DNA from: Pseudolactococcus raffinolactis NBRC 100932
GTDB lineage: Bacteria; Bacillota; Bacilli; Lactobacillales; Streptococcaceae
NCBI RefSeq assembly: GCF_001591765.1
Contig: NZ_BCVN01000019.1
Location: 1-37,299, forward strand
DNA length: 37,299 nucleotides
Reading direction: 5' to 3'
Position 1 is the first letter of the stretch; each line of letters starts with the position of its first letter. Both the position numbers and the translations under genes were made by a program. The notes beneath the pieces are model-generated. The model was not told the DNA's origin. It ran no database searches and saw only the letters and a list, made by a program, of their open reading frames with translations. Shown in pieces: positions 1-7,437 of this stretch.

Positions 1-151
1 TTGGTTAAACAAACAATCTAAAGTTCAATTATTGGGCTGTATTTAAATATTAGCGTACCTTTAGTTTAATTGTAGAACACTCACGATGTGGGCGGTGCAT
101 ATTCGTTATATGCAAGGTATATAAAATACAAAAGAAAGGAGCGAAAGAAAT
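1..151. other. Element DNA upstream of the excisionase-like gene
   Basis: AT-rich leader with no open frame I can support. It holds an inverted repeat TGCATAT / ATATGCA (96-102 and 108-114, 5-base loop) and a ribosome binding site AAGAAAGGAG (about 132-141) in front of the ATG at 152. The inverted repeat could be a regulator or Xis/Int site; that is inference. The rest of the element lies before the window. Confidence 0.4.
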
Positions 152-376
152 ATGGATATAAACAATTTTCCAGATAAACTTTTTACAAAAAAACAGTTGT
201 TAGAAAAGTTTTTTCCTGCTATTCATAAGAGTACTCTTGAAAGATATATGCGAGATATTAATAAAAATGATGATTTCAAAGAAATAATTTCAAGACCAAC
301 ATCACAAATGACTTTAATTAACGCTAAAGGCTTTTTTTTATATCTGAAATACAAAGAAAGTCAGTTGCATAAATGA
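152..376 (+). CDS. Small excisionase-like protein
   Basis: A 74-residue, lysine-rich protein directly upstream of the integrase. The N-terminal half (FTKKQLLEKFF followed by a second helix ending in LERYMRDI) looks like a winged-helix or helix-turn-helix DNA-binding fold of the kind seen in excisionases and small regulators of integrative elements. It has a good ribosome binding site (AAGAAAGGAG) and lies 53 bases before the integrase start, as xis genes often do. Composition is AT-rich like the integrase and unlike the chromosomal genes from 1764 on. I do not recognise a precise family. Excisionase is the best guess from context; a small transcriptional regulator is the alternative. Confidence 0.5.
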   Translation: MDINNFPDKLFTKKQLLEKFFPAIHKSTLERYMRDINKNDDFKEIISRPTSQMTLINAKGFFLYLKYKESQLHK

Positions 377-378
377 AA

Positions 379-387
379 TGGTATAAT
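379..387 (+). promoter_or_regulatory. Extended -10 promoter for the integrase
   Basis: TGG-TATAAT at 379-387, with no convincing -35. It lies just after the excisionase-like gene, so the integrase may be transcribed separately from it. Confidence 0.5.
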
Positions 388-429
388 TAGTGTATTCAAC
401 TAATGATATACCAAGAAAGGTGGGGTATA

Positions 430-1593
430 TTGTTTCTTAAAAGATTGGATAATGGTAAATATCGTTATTATGAAAAATTCTATGATGAGAGTGAGGGTAA
501 GTGGAAGCAAGTAAGTGTTACTTTGGGTTCTAAAACTAGACAGGCACAAGGAGAAGCGAGACGAAGGCTTGGGGTTAAGATTGACAAAAAAATACTTGAA
601 CATGATGAAAGATATAAGCAAAAACAGAAATTTCAAAAATTGAAAGTCAGAGAAGTGTATGATGAGTACAAAATATTTAGGAAGCAGGAGTTAAAGGATA
701 GTACATATGCTGTTCAATCTGTGATGTTAAATAGTGTTTTAAAAAACATTCTTGATGATTTGATAAATAATGTTTCTGCAAAATATTTTCAAAGATATTT
801 TATGTCAAGTAATAATTCGTTGCGTTACAAAAAATCTCAAAAATCTTTGATTAATTTGTTTTTTAAATATGCTTTAAAGTTAGGTTATATTGAATATAAT
901 CCGCTTGAACGTGTAGAATTGCCAAAACAAAGAAAAACTATTGAAGATATTCAAAAAAAACGAGAAAAGTTTTTGTCAATTGATGAGATGAAAAAATTCA
1001 AACAGTCATTTGAAGTAACTCCTCGTGAAGTTAGAATGAATTGCTTGATAGAGTTTATGTATTTGACAGGCTTGAGAATTGGGGAAGCATTGGCTTTGAT
1101 GTGGGAAAATATAAATTTAATTGATAGAAAGTTGTATATAAAATACACTTTAGATAAGAACTCAACAAGTATTATGGAATTTAAGCTAAATTCACCTAAA
1201 ACGATTGATTCATATAGAGTTGTTTCAATTAATGATAGGTGTGTTGAAATTTTGATTACTATGAAGCAATTGAATACTGAGGTAAAAAGGAAAAATGAAT
1301 TGTTTGTATTTTTGAGCTTAACAGGTACTTTGATTAATCCTGATACATTAAATATATATCTAAAAAGAATAGCTAAAAAAGCAAACATAAAAAATAAAAA
1401 ACCTGAAATGTTTTCAAGTCATATGTTAAGACATTCTCATGTTAGTTTGTTGACTGAGTTAGGAGTTCCTATTAAGACAATTATGGAACGTGTAGGTCAT
1501 AAAGATGAAAAAACGACATTACAAATTTACACTCATGTTACTAAAAAAATGAAAGAAGATGTAGATGAAAAACTGAATAATTTGGAGTTGTGA
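430..1593 (+). CDS. int: Tyrosine recombinase / integrase of an integrative element
   Basis: A full-length site-specific tyrosine recombinase of the phage/ICE integrase type. The N-terminal third is lysine-rich (arm-binding and core-binding domains). The C-terminal catalytic domain carries the expected residues: Arg216 in TGLRIGEA, His331 and Arg334 in HMLRH, His357 in VGHKD and the nucleophile Tyr367 in IYTH (numbered from the TTG at 430). The frame is open from an ATG at 403, but the run AGAAAGGTGGGG (414-425) is a strong Shine-Dalgarno five bases before TTG 430, so those first nine codons are probably the ribosome binding site. The gene reads toward miaA and ends 170 bases before it, so it marks the element's end. 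It is visibly richer in A+T than the genes that follow. Nothing looks broken. Confidence 0.9.
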   Translation: MFLKRLDNGKYRYYEKFYDESEGKWKQVSVTLGSKTRQAQGEARRRLGVKIDKKILEHDERYKQKQKFQKLKVREVYDEYKIFRKQELKDSTYAVQSVMLNSVLKNILDDLINNVSAKYFQRYFMSSNNSLRYKKSQKSLINLFFKYALKLGYIEYNPLERVELPKQRKTIEDIQKKREKFLSIDEMKKFKQSFEVTPREVRMNCLIEFMYLTGLRIGEALALMWENINLIDRKLYIKYTLDKNSTSIMEFKLNSPKTIDSYRVVSINDRCVEILITMKQLNTEVKRKNELFVFLSLTGTLINPDTLNIYLKRIAKKANIKNKKPEMFSSHMLRHSHVSLLTELGVPIKTIMERVGHKDEKTTLQIYTHVTKKMKEDVDEKLNNLEL

Positions 1594-1595
1594 TT

Positions 1596-1628
1596 ACTAA
1601 CCAAAAACTAACCAAAAAGCTTGGTTAG
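1596..1628. repeat. Tandem and inverted repeats after the integrase
   Basis: Two adjacent copies of ACTAACCAAAA (1596-1606 and 1607-1617) start three bases after the integrase stop. CTAACCAA (1608-1615) also pairs with TTGGTTAG (1621-1628) across a 5-base loop. Such repeats next to an integrase stop are candidates for recombinase arm or core sites at an attachment end. The hairpin is AT-rich with no T-run, so it is a poor terminator. Confidence 0.5.
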
Positions 1629-1634
1629 CGTTAC

Positions 1635-1729
1635 GTATCTGTGAATATCTATGTACTACATCTCAATTTAAATAGTGGATAAACCCTTTTATATCAAGGG
1701 TTATGAGTATATATGGGTATCTATGAATA
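1635..1729. repeat. 13-bp direct repeats and hairpin, putative attachment end
   Basis: GTATCTGTGAATA (1635-1647) recurs as GTATCTATGAATA (1717-1729), a direct repeat with one mismatch. Between them is an inverted repeat AACCCTT / AAGGGTT (1682-1688 and 1696-1702). They lie between the integrase and the first chromosomal gene, where the element/chromosome junction should be. The crossover point cannot be fixed because the other end of the element is outside the window. Confidence 0.4.
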
Positions 1730-1737
1730 CTTGTATA

Positions 1738-1746
1738 TGATATAAT
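1738..1746 (+). promoter_or_regulatory. Extended -10 promoter for miaA
   Basis: TGA-TATAAT at 1738-1746, no good -35. Predicted transcription start is about 1753, giving a leader of roughly ten A-rich bases before the ATG at 1764 and no Shine-Dalgarno sequence. Confidence 0.5.
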
Positions 1747-1763
1747 TTAATCATAACAAAAAA

Positions 1764-2675
1764 ATGAAAAAAGTGAAAAATTTGACAAAAAATAAAATTA
1801 TCGTGATTGCGGGGCCAACAGCAGTCGGAAAAACTGCCTTATCCATTAACATTGCGCAAAAATATGATGGTGAAATTATCAATGGCGATAGCCAGCAAGT
1901 TTATCGAGAAGTCCATATTGGAACAGCTAAGGCGACAGCAGGTGAGCAGGCTGCTGTAAGCCATCATTTGATTGATGTGCGTGACCTGTCAGAATCGTTC
2001 AGTGCACATGATTTTGTGACACAAGCCAATGTAGCGATTGCTGATATTTCATCTCGTGGTAAACTGCCGATTATTGTAGGTGGTACAGGCCTTTATTTGC
2101 AAAGTTTGATAGAAGGCTATCATCTTGGTGGCTCAGGGCATCATGAGGAGATGCGAGCCTTACGTCAAAAACTTGACTTGCTAACGGATGATCAACTGTT
2201 TGCTAAGGTTTTTGATCACCAGATTGAAATGCCAGAAATGAATCGGCGACGTGCGATTAGAGCCTTGGAAATTGCAAAATTTGGTGGCGAGTTAGCCAAT
2301 CAAAAATCAGACTATGATTTTTTAATAATTGGTCTGAATACAGAGCGTTCAGTCCTATATGAGCGCATTAACCACCGTGTTGATCTGATGATGACAGCAG
2401 GCCTACTAGAGGAAGCAACGATGCTCTATGCGCGTTTTAGAGAGGCTCAGGTGTCACGTGCCATTGGCTATAAAGAGTTCTTTCCATATTTTGAGGGGCA
2501 GATTACCTTAGAGGCAGCAGTTGAAGCTGTTAAACAAAATTCTAGACGCTATAGTAAGCGACAAATCACCTGGTTCAAAAACCGAATGGGCGTTGACTTC
2601 CAAGATATTTTGGCGCCCGATTTTCAAGATCAGGTTGACCAGAAAATAGAAAGGTTTTTAGATGATAAAAACTGA
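1764..2675 (+). CDS. miaA: tRNA dimethylallyltransferase MiaA
   Basis: Transfers a dimethylallyl group to A37 of tRNAs that read codons beginning with U. The P-loop GPTAVGKT is at residues 17-24. DSQQVYRE (about 42-49) and GGTGLYLQSLIEG (about 106-118) are the family's conserved segments, followed by NRRRAIRALEI and a C-terminal RRYSKRQITWFKNR. The length of 303 is normal. The start is uncertain: ATG 1764 has no ribosome binding site, and TTG 1782 would give a protein beginning just before the conserved core. hflX begins inside its last codons (14-base overlap), so the pair is translationally coupled. The upstream region is now mobile-element DNA, so the promoter may not be the ancestral one. 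Confidence 0.95.
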   Translation: MKKVKNLTKNKIIVIAGPTAVGKTALSINIAQKYDGEIINGDSQQVYREVHIGTAKATAGEQAAVSHHLIDVRDLSESFSAHDFVTQANVAIADISSRGKLPIIVGGTGLYLQSLIEGYHLGGSGHHEEMRALRQKLDLLTDDQLFAKVFDHQIEMPEMNRRRAIRALEIAKFGGELANQKSDYDFLIIGLNTERSVLYERINHRVDLMMTAGLLEEATMLYARFREAQVSRAIGYKEFFPYFEGQITLEAAVEAVKQNSRRYSKRQITWFKNRMGVDFQDILAPDFQDQVDQKIERFLDDKN

Positions 2676-3927
2676 AAAAACACAAGAAAAAGTTGTCCTA
2701 GTTGGTGTTGAAAGCTTTGATAACAACCAAACTTTTGAAGCGTCTATGACGGAATTAGCTAGTCTAGCTGAGACAGCTGGTGCTGTTGTGACGACTGTTT
2801 TCACGCAAAAGAAAGAGCGTCTAGACGGGAAATACCTGGTTGGGATTGGCAAACTCCAAGAAATCAAAGACAATTTAGAGGCTGATGAAGCGGATATGGT
2901 CATTTTTAATGAAAAATTGACACCGCGACAAAATGTCAATTTGGAAGGCTTTCTAGGCGTTAAAGTCATCGACCGAATGCAGTTGATTTTAGATATTTTT
3001 GCCCTTAGAGCGAGGAGTCATGTTGGCATGTTGCAGGTTGAATTGGCTCAGTTGAAATATCTGTTGCCACGTTTGTCGGGAAGTAAGGGATTAGAACTCA
3101 GCCGTCAAGCGGGTGGTATTGGCTCGCGTGGTGCAGGTGAAAGCCAATTAGAGACTGACCGCAGGCATATTCGCCATCGTCTTGAAATCATTGAAGCACA
3201 GCTTAAAAAGGCTGAAAAGGTTCAGGAAAATAGTCGCCAAAAACGTAATAACTCAAGTGTCTTTAAGTTAGGGTTAATCGGCTACACCAATGCAGGAAAG
3301 TCCTCTGTCTTCAATGCCTTGACGCAAAAAATTCAATATGAACAAGATGAATTATTTGCGACTTTGGATGCAACGACCAAGGATTTTTCACTTCAGGATG
3401 AATTTACAGTCACATTGACCGATACGGTTGGTTTTATTCAGGATTTACCGACGGAGTTGGTTCAGGCCTTTAAGTCAACGCTTGAGGAATCTAAAAATGT
3501 TGATTTACTCTTGCATGTGATTGATGCGTCAGATCCTAATCATAAAATTCATGAAGATGTTGTGGAAAGTATCATGAAAGACTTGGGCATGTCAGATATT
3601 CCAGTTTTGACTGTTTATAATAAACTAGATTTGGCTGAACATTTTGCGCCGACTATTTTGCCAAGTGTTCAGATTTCAATCAAGTCTGAGGCAGGGGTTC
3701 AGCAACTGCGCCAGGCGATTATTGCTAAAATTACGGAACTGTTTGTGCCTTTTGCGTTGGACTTGCCTTATGCAGCAGCTTATCATCTGCCCATGCTCAG
3801 AAAAATAGCTTTGCTTGAGACAGTGGTTGCAGAAGACGAAACGGAAACTTATCATGTGTCAGGCAGTATTTCTGAGCGTGAAAAATGGAGGTTAGTAGAA
3901 GATGGATTATGTAGAGTTAGCCATTAA
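2662..3927 (+). CDS. hflX: Ribosome-associated GTPase HflX
   Basis: GTPase that binds the 50S subunit and rescues or splits stalled ribosomes under stress. The N-terminal HflX domain includes the glycine-rich GGIGSRGAGESQLE segment. The G domain follows with G1 GYTNAGKS (about residue 207), G3 DTVGFI and G4 NKLD (about 320). The length of 421 is normal. A ribosome binding site AGAAAGG lies about 8 bases upstream, inside the end of miaA. It overlaps miaA by 14 bases and the next gene by 26, so all three are one operon. The miaA-hflX pairing is widespread in bacteria. Confidence 0.95.
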   Translation: MIKTEKTQEKVVLVGVESFDNNQTFEASMTELASLAETAGAVVTTVFTQKKERLDGKYLVGIGKLQEIKDNLEADEADMVIFNEKLTPRQNVNLEGFLGVKVIDRMQLILDIFALRARSHVGMLQVELAQLKYLLPRLSGSKGLELSRQAGGIGSRGAGESQLETDRRHIRHRLEIIEAQLKKAEKVQENSRQKRNNSSVFKLGLIGYTNAGKSSVFNALTQKIQYEQDELFATLDATTKDFSLQDEFTVTLTDTVGFIQDLPTELVQAFKSTLEESKNVDLLLHVIDASDPNHKIHEDVVESIMKDLGMSDIPVLTVYNKLDLAEHFAPTILPSVQISIKSEAGVQQLRQAIIAKITELFVPFALDLPYAAAYHLPMLRKIALLETVVAEDETETYHVSGSISEREKWRLVEDGLCRVSH

Positions 3928-4576
3928 GTCAGGTGGTTTTATGGCCATGGATCGGTTTTTGTTGACCAATCGCTTGGCGACTTTAGAAACGGAGCAGGAA
4001 AAGTTAGCTTATATCTGTCCGCCGGCAAGTGTGGTTAATGCTTACTTTGCTGAGCTCTATCAAAAACAAGGGCCAGAAGCAGCGACAGCTTACTTTTTAG
4101 ACTTATCGACGACCTTTAGTAGTTTTTCAGCTGCGCCTAGTTTTGTCTTGGAAGGTTCTAGTGACGCCCCGACTTTTCGCTTTATTCGCTTAAATTTATC
4201 AGGTAAATCTTTTGGTTTCGCCTATGAAAATGTTACTGAGCGAGCGGTCGTTTTCAGTGAGTTTGAAGACGAGCTGGTGACGGATGAGCTTTTATTTGAA
4301 ATTGCTCAGCTTTTTCCACAGTATGTCGTTAGTTTGGACAATGGTCGTATCACCATGGCTGCCCATGACTTTGGTACATTTGGAGAACCTCTTGCTTTAG
4401 ATGATCTCACGACCAAGTCAGAAAATACCGACTATCTTAAAATAACTACCTTGAATATCGCAGACGGTTTAGCTCATTACGACAAACTGGTAAATAATAG
4501 CATTAGTAATAAAAAAATGATACAATTCAGTCATAGAACATTTTCATTGTATATCCAGAAAGTAGGCGTAAAATGA
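3902..4576 (+). CDS. Conserved streptococcal/lactococcal protein of unknown function
   Basis: A 224-residue cytoplasmic protein with no signal peptide or membrane segment. The N-terminus (MDYVELAIKSGG, then a helical stretch through about residue 60) is followed by a mixed region with FRFIRLNLSGKSFGFAYENV and a C-terminal NIADGLAHYDKLVNN. I recognise it only by position: streptococcal genomes carry an uncharacterised gene of this size between hflX and rnz. It overlaps hflX by 26 bases and shares an ATGA stop/start with the SPFH gene, so it is co-translated with both. No catalytic motif is visible and no function is proposed. Confidence 0.75.
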   Translation: MDYVELAIKSGGFMAMDRFLLTNRLATLETEQEKLAYICPPASVVNAYFAELYQKQGPEAATAYFLDLSTTFSSFSAAPSFVLEGSSDAPTFRFIRLNLSGKSFGFAYENVTERAVVFSEFEDELVTDELLFEIAQLFPQYVVSLDNGRITMAAHDFGTFGEPLALDDLTTKSENTDYLKITTLNIADGLAHYDKLVNNSISNKKMIQFSHRTFSLYIQKVGVK

Positions 4577-5469
4577 CAGCAGTATTTCTTATTTTTCTAC
4601 TCATCATTATTATCTTGATTTTGGCGAGTCTCTCAAGTTTGTTTTATGTCGTGAAACAACAAAGTGTTGTCATCATTGAACGCTTTGGTAAGTTTACAAC
4701 GATTGCAAACTCAGGTTTCCATTTTAAATTACCTTTCGGCATTGACCGGATTGCCGCGCGCGTGCAGCTTCGTTTGCTTCAAAACGACATGAATGTTGAA
4801 ACGAAAACACAAGACAACGTTTTCGTTCAAATGACGGTAGCGACGCAGTATCGAGTGAATGAACAGAACGTGACAGATGCTTATTACAAGCTGATGAATC
4901 CAGGTGAGCAAATTAAGTCTTACATTGAGGATGCTTTACGTTCAAGTGTACCAAAATTAACCTTGGACGAATTGTTCGAGAAAAAAGATGAAATTGCCCT
5001 CGAAGTGCAACGTCAAGTGGCTGAAGAAATGTCAACTTACGGCTATATCATCGTGAAAACTTTGATTACAAAAGTTGAACCAGACGCTGAAGTCAAACAA
5101 TCCATGAATGAAATCAATGCGGCCCAACGTAAACGTGTCGCAGCACAAGAGCTTGCCAATGCGGACAAAATCAAAATCGTCACGGCAGCCGAAGCTGATG
5201 CTGAAAAAGATCGCCTACACGGTGTCGGGATTGCCGAACAACGTAAGGCGATTGTTGACGGTTTAGCTTTGTCTATCAAGGAAATGAAAGAGACTGGTGT
5301 TGATATTTCAGAAGATCAAATCATGTCGATTCTCTTGACCAACCAATACTTGGACACCTTGAACCAATTTGCCAATAATGGCAACTCATCTGTCTTCCTA
5401 CCAAGTCAACCTGACGGCATTGAAGATATTAGGACACAAATTTTAACAGCACTCAAAGCCAAAGGATAA
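4573..5469 (+). CDS. SPFH/band-7 membrane protein (stomatin/prohibitin family)
   Basis: One N-terminal membrane segment (about residues 3-26) is followed by an SPFH domain: VVKQQSVVIIERFGKF, PFGIDRIAARVQLR, and the typical block TKTQDNVFVQMTVATQYRV. A long charged coiled coil follows (about 160-225, with INAAQRKRVAAQELANADK). Such proteins oligomerise on membranes and act as scaffolds, often for proteases. It could be called HflK-like, but there is no HflC partner and the coiled-coil ending fits the stand-alone stomatin/paraslipin-type group better. The start shares ATGA with the previous stop. A terminator follows, so it closes the miaA operon. In the streptococcal order I recall, rnz comes here directly, so this gene looks like an addition. 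Confidence 0.85.
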   Translation: MTAVFLIFLLIIIILILASLSSLFYVVKQQSVVIIERFGKFTTIANSGFHFKLPFGIDRIAARVQLRLLQNDMNVETKTQDNVFVQMTVATQYRVNEQNVTDAYYKLMNPGEQIKSYIEDALRSSVPKLTLDELFEKKDEIALEVQRQVAEEMSTYGYIIVKTLITKVEPDAEVKQSMNEINAAQRKRVAAQELANADKIKIVTAAEADAEKDRLHGVGIAEQRKAIVDGLALSIKEMKETGVDISEDQIMSILLTNQYLDTLNQFANNGNSSVFLPSQPDGIEDIRTQILTALKAKG

Positions 5470-5517
5470 TCCTGAATATCTCAGAAAACAGTTGAAGTTT
5501 GGAACCAACTATCAAGA

Positions 5518-5557
5518 CAAAGAAACTTTTCCATTTTGGAGAAGTTTCTTTGCCTTT
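5518..5557 (+). terminator. Intrinsic terminator after the SPFH gene
   Basis: CAAAGAAACTT (5518-5528) pairs perfectly with AAGTTTCTTTG (5542-5552), followed by a short T-rich tail. Confidence 0.75.
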
Positions 5558-5577
5558 TAGCGGAAAATTTGTTAAAC

Positions 5578-5583
5578 TATAAT
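5578..5583 (+). promoter_or_regulatory. -10 element of the tRNA-Arg gene
   Basis: TATAAT at 5578-5583, 18 bases before the tRNA. The -35 region, in the T-rich tail of the preceding terminator, is poor. Confidence 0.45.
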
Positions 5584-5601
5584 AGTTGTCAAACAAAAAT
5601 T

Positions 5602-5673
5602 CCGTCCTTAGTGTAATGGATATCACGTAAGATTCCGGTTCTTGAGATGGGGGTTCGATTCCCTCAGGACGGA
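5602..5673 (+). tRNA. tRNA-Arg (anticodon CCG)
   Basis: A complete cloverleaf can be folded by hand. The acceptor stem is CCGTCCT (5602-5608) with AGGACGG (5666-5672) and discriminator A5673. The anticodon stem TAAGA / TCTTG flanks loop TTCCGGT, giving anticodon CCG at 5635-5637. The T arm GGGGG / CCCTC encloses TTCGATT (5654-5660). The D stem is short (GTG/CAC). The 3' CCA is not encoded. A run of seven T follows directly and probably terminates transcription. It reads the arginine codon CGG. Confidence 0.93.
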
Positions 5674-5767
5674 TTTTTTTCTTTTATAAGACCACCTCTA
5701 AAAATGATTGCTAAGCGTTAAAGCTGATTTTTAAGGTGTTCATAAGCTTGAAGAGCGAAAGGAAACC

Positions 5768-6709
5768 ATGGAAATACAATTTTTGGGCACTGGTGCAGGG
5801 CAGCCAGCCAAGCAGCGAAATGTGACGTCAATCGCGCTGAAATTACTTGCTGAGCGAAATGAAATCTGGTTATTTGATTGTGGTGAAGCGACCCAACACC
5901 AGATTTTAGAGACAAGTATTCGCCCGAGAAAAATTACGAAAATTTTTATCACGCATATGCATGGCGATCATATTTTTGGTTTGCCTGGTTTTTTGTCTAG
6001 TCGAAGCTTCCAAACGTCTTCTTCAGATGATCAGCCACAAAATCTAGATATATATGGGCCAGTTGGCATTAAAAACTATGTCATGACCTCACTTAGACTG
6101 TCTGGCAGTAAGCTTAGTTATCGGATTAATTTCCATGAGCTGGACGCCAGTCATGCCGGTAAAATCTTTTCAGATGAGACCTTTGAGGTTCATATGGCAA
6201 CGCTAGACCACACGATTTACTGTATGGGCTATCGCATCGTCGAAAAAGATAAAAAAGGTGAGCTGGATGCAGCAGCGCTCAAAGCAGCGGGCGTTCCCTT
6301 TGGGCCACTTTTTGGCAAAATCAAAAATGGTCAAGACATTGATATTGACGGTAACTTGATTAAAGCCGCAGATTTCATAGGCCCAGATAAAAGAGGGCGT
6401 GTCGTAACGATTTTAGGCGACACACGCCAGACCGACCAGGCCATTCGTCTATCAATTGGTAGTGATGTGCTCGTTCATGAGGCAACTTATGAAGCTAGTG
6501 AAGCTAAGATTGCTAGAAACCACGGTCATTCAACGACGAAGCAGGCCGCAGAAGTTTCCAAACAAGCGCATGTTAAACGCTTGTTGTTGACCCATATTTC
6601 AGCGCGCTATGTTGGACCACTCGTGATACAGCTGGCTCAAGAAGCCAAGCAAACCTTTGATAACGCTTATGTCGTCAAAGACTTCTATGAGGAAGTGATT
6701 CAACCATGA
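5768..6709 (+). CDS. rnz: Ribonuclease Z
   Basis: Zinc-dependent endonuclease that matures the 3' end of tRNAs lacking an encoded CCA, as the tRNA-Arg just upstream does. It is a metallo-beta-lactamase fold: start [13 protein letters not shown], zinc motif THMHGDH (about residues 62-68), LGDTRQTD (about 218) and [10 protein letters not shown] near the C-terminus. The length of 313 is normal. The ribosome binding site GAAAGGA (5757-5763) decides the start. It shares ATGA with the next gene, so rnz, SDR, recJ and apt form one packed transcription unit. Confidence 0.95.
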   Translation: MEIQFLGTGAGQPAKQRNVTSIALKLLAERNEIWLFDCGEATQHQILETSIRPRKITKIFITHMHGDHIFGLPGFLSSRSFQTSSSDDQPQNLDIYGPVGIKNYVMTSLRLSGSKLSYRINFHELDASHAGKIFSDETFEVHMATLDHTIYCMGYRIVEKDKKGELDAAALKAAGVPFGPLFGKIKNGQDIDIDGNLIKAADFIGPDKRGRVVTILGDTRQTDQAIRLSIGSDVLVHEATYEASEAKIARNHGHSTTKQAAEVSKQAHVKRLLLTHISARYVGPLVIQLAQEAKQTFDNAYVVKDFYEEVIQP

Positions 6710-7437
6710 AAAATTTGCTGATAACGGGTGCGACAGGTGATATTGCACGCGAAATCGCCAAACAAGTTCAAGGCTATCGTTTGATTTTATTATCACGTGA
6801 TGTCAGTAGTTTAAAAGATATTTCAGAACACCTTTATCAGGTAAATTTGACAGACGAAAAAGCCTTAATCGCAACATGTCAACAAATCTCTCAGGACTTT
6901 GGTGCCATTGATGTTTTGATTAATAATGCAGGCTATGGCTATTTCAAACCATTTTTGACTGATACGACTAGCGATGTGCGTCAGATGTTCGACGTCAATG
7001 TCTTGGCCTTGATGACCGTCACACGCGCCTTTTTACCAGATATGATAGCTCAGAAATCTGGTCAGATTATCAATATAGCATCTATCGCAAGTTATATGGC
7101 CACTTCTAAAACGACTGCCTATGCAGCGACAAAATTTGCAGTCCGTGGCTTTTCAGATGCCTTAAGACAAGAAGTTGCGGATGCGAATATCAAGGTGCTG
7201 GTCGTCAATACTGGGCCAGTCTTAACGAAATTTCATGCCGCAAATCCTGACTATCTGAAAAAAGTTGGGAAAAATGCGGTCACAGCAACATTTGTTGCGA
7301 AAAAAATAGTCGCACATCTTCAGACCAGTAAACGAGAGTTAAACTTACCTTGGCAACTGAATCTTGCACGTATTTTCGCCATCAATTTTCCAAATGTTGT
7401 AGATAAAATAACGCGGAGGTTTTTCAATATAAAATGA
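6706..7437 (+). CDS. Short-chain dehydrogenase/reductase
   Basis: Classical SDR of 243 residues. The Rossmann nucleotide-binding motif TGATGDIA is at 7-14, NNAGYG at about 74-79, a catalytic serine lies in IASIASYMA, and YAATK gives Tyr139 and Lys143. No membrane segment is seen. The substrate cannot be read from the sequence. Start and stop overlap rnz and recJ by four bases each (ATGA), so its dosage is tied to both. The rnz-SDR-recJ order is conserved in streptococci. Confidence 0.88.
   Translation: MKNLLITGATGDIAREIAKQVQGYRLILLSRDVSSLKDISEHLYQVNLTDEKALIATCQQISQDFGAIDVLINNAGYGYFKPFLTDTTSDVRQMFDVNVLALMTVTRAFLPDMIAQKSGQIINIASIASYMATSKTTAYAATKFAVRGFSDALRQEVADANIKVLVVNTGPVLTKFHAANPDYLKKVGKNAVTATFVAKKIVAHLQTSKRELNLPWQLNLARIFAINFPNVVDKITRRFFNIK

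Noticed and set aside
951-1388. 145-codon antisense frame within the integrase
   Set aside because: AT-rich shadow of the catalytic domain, which has all active residues.
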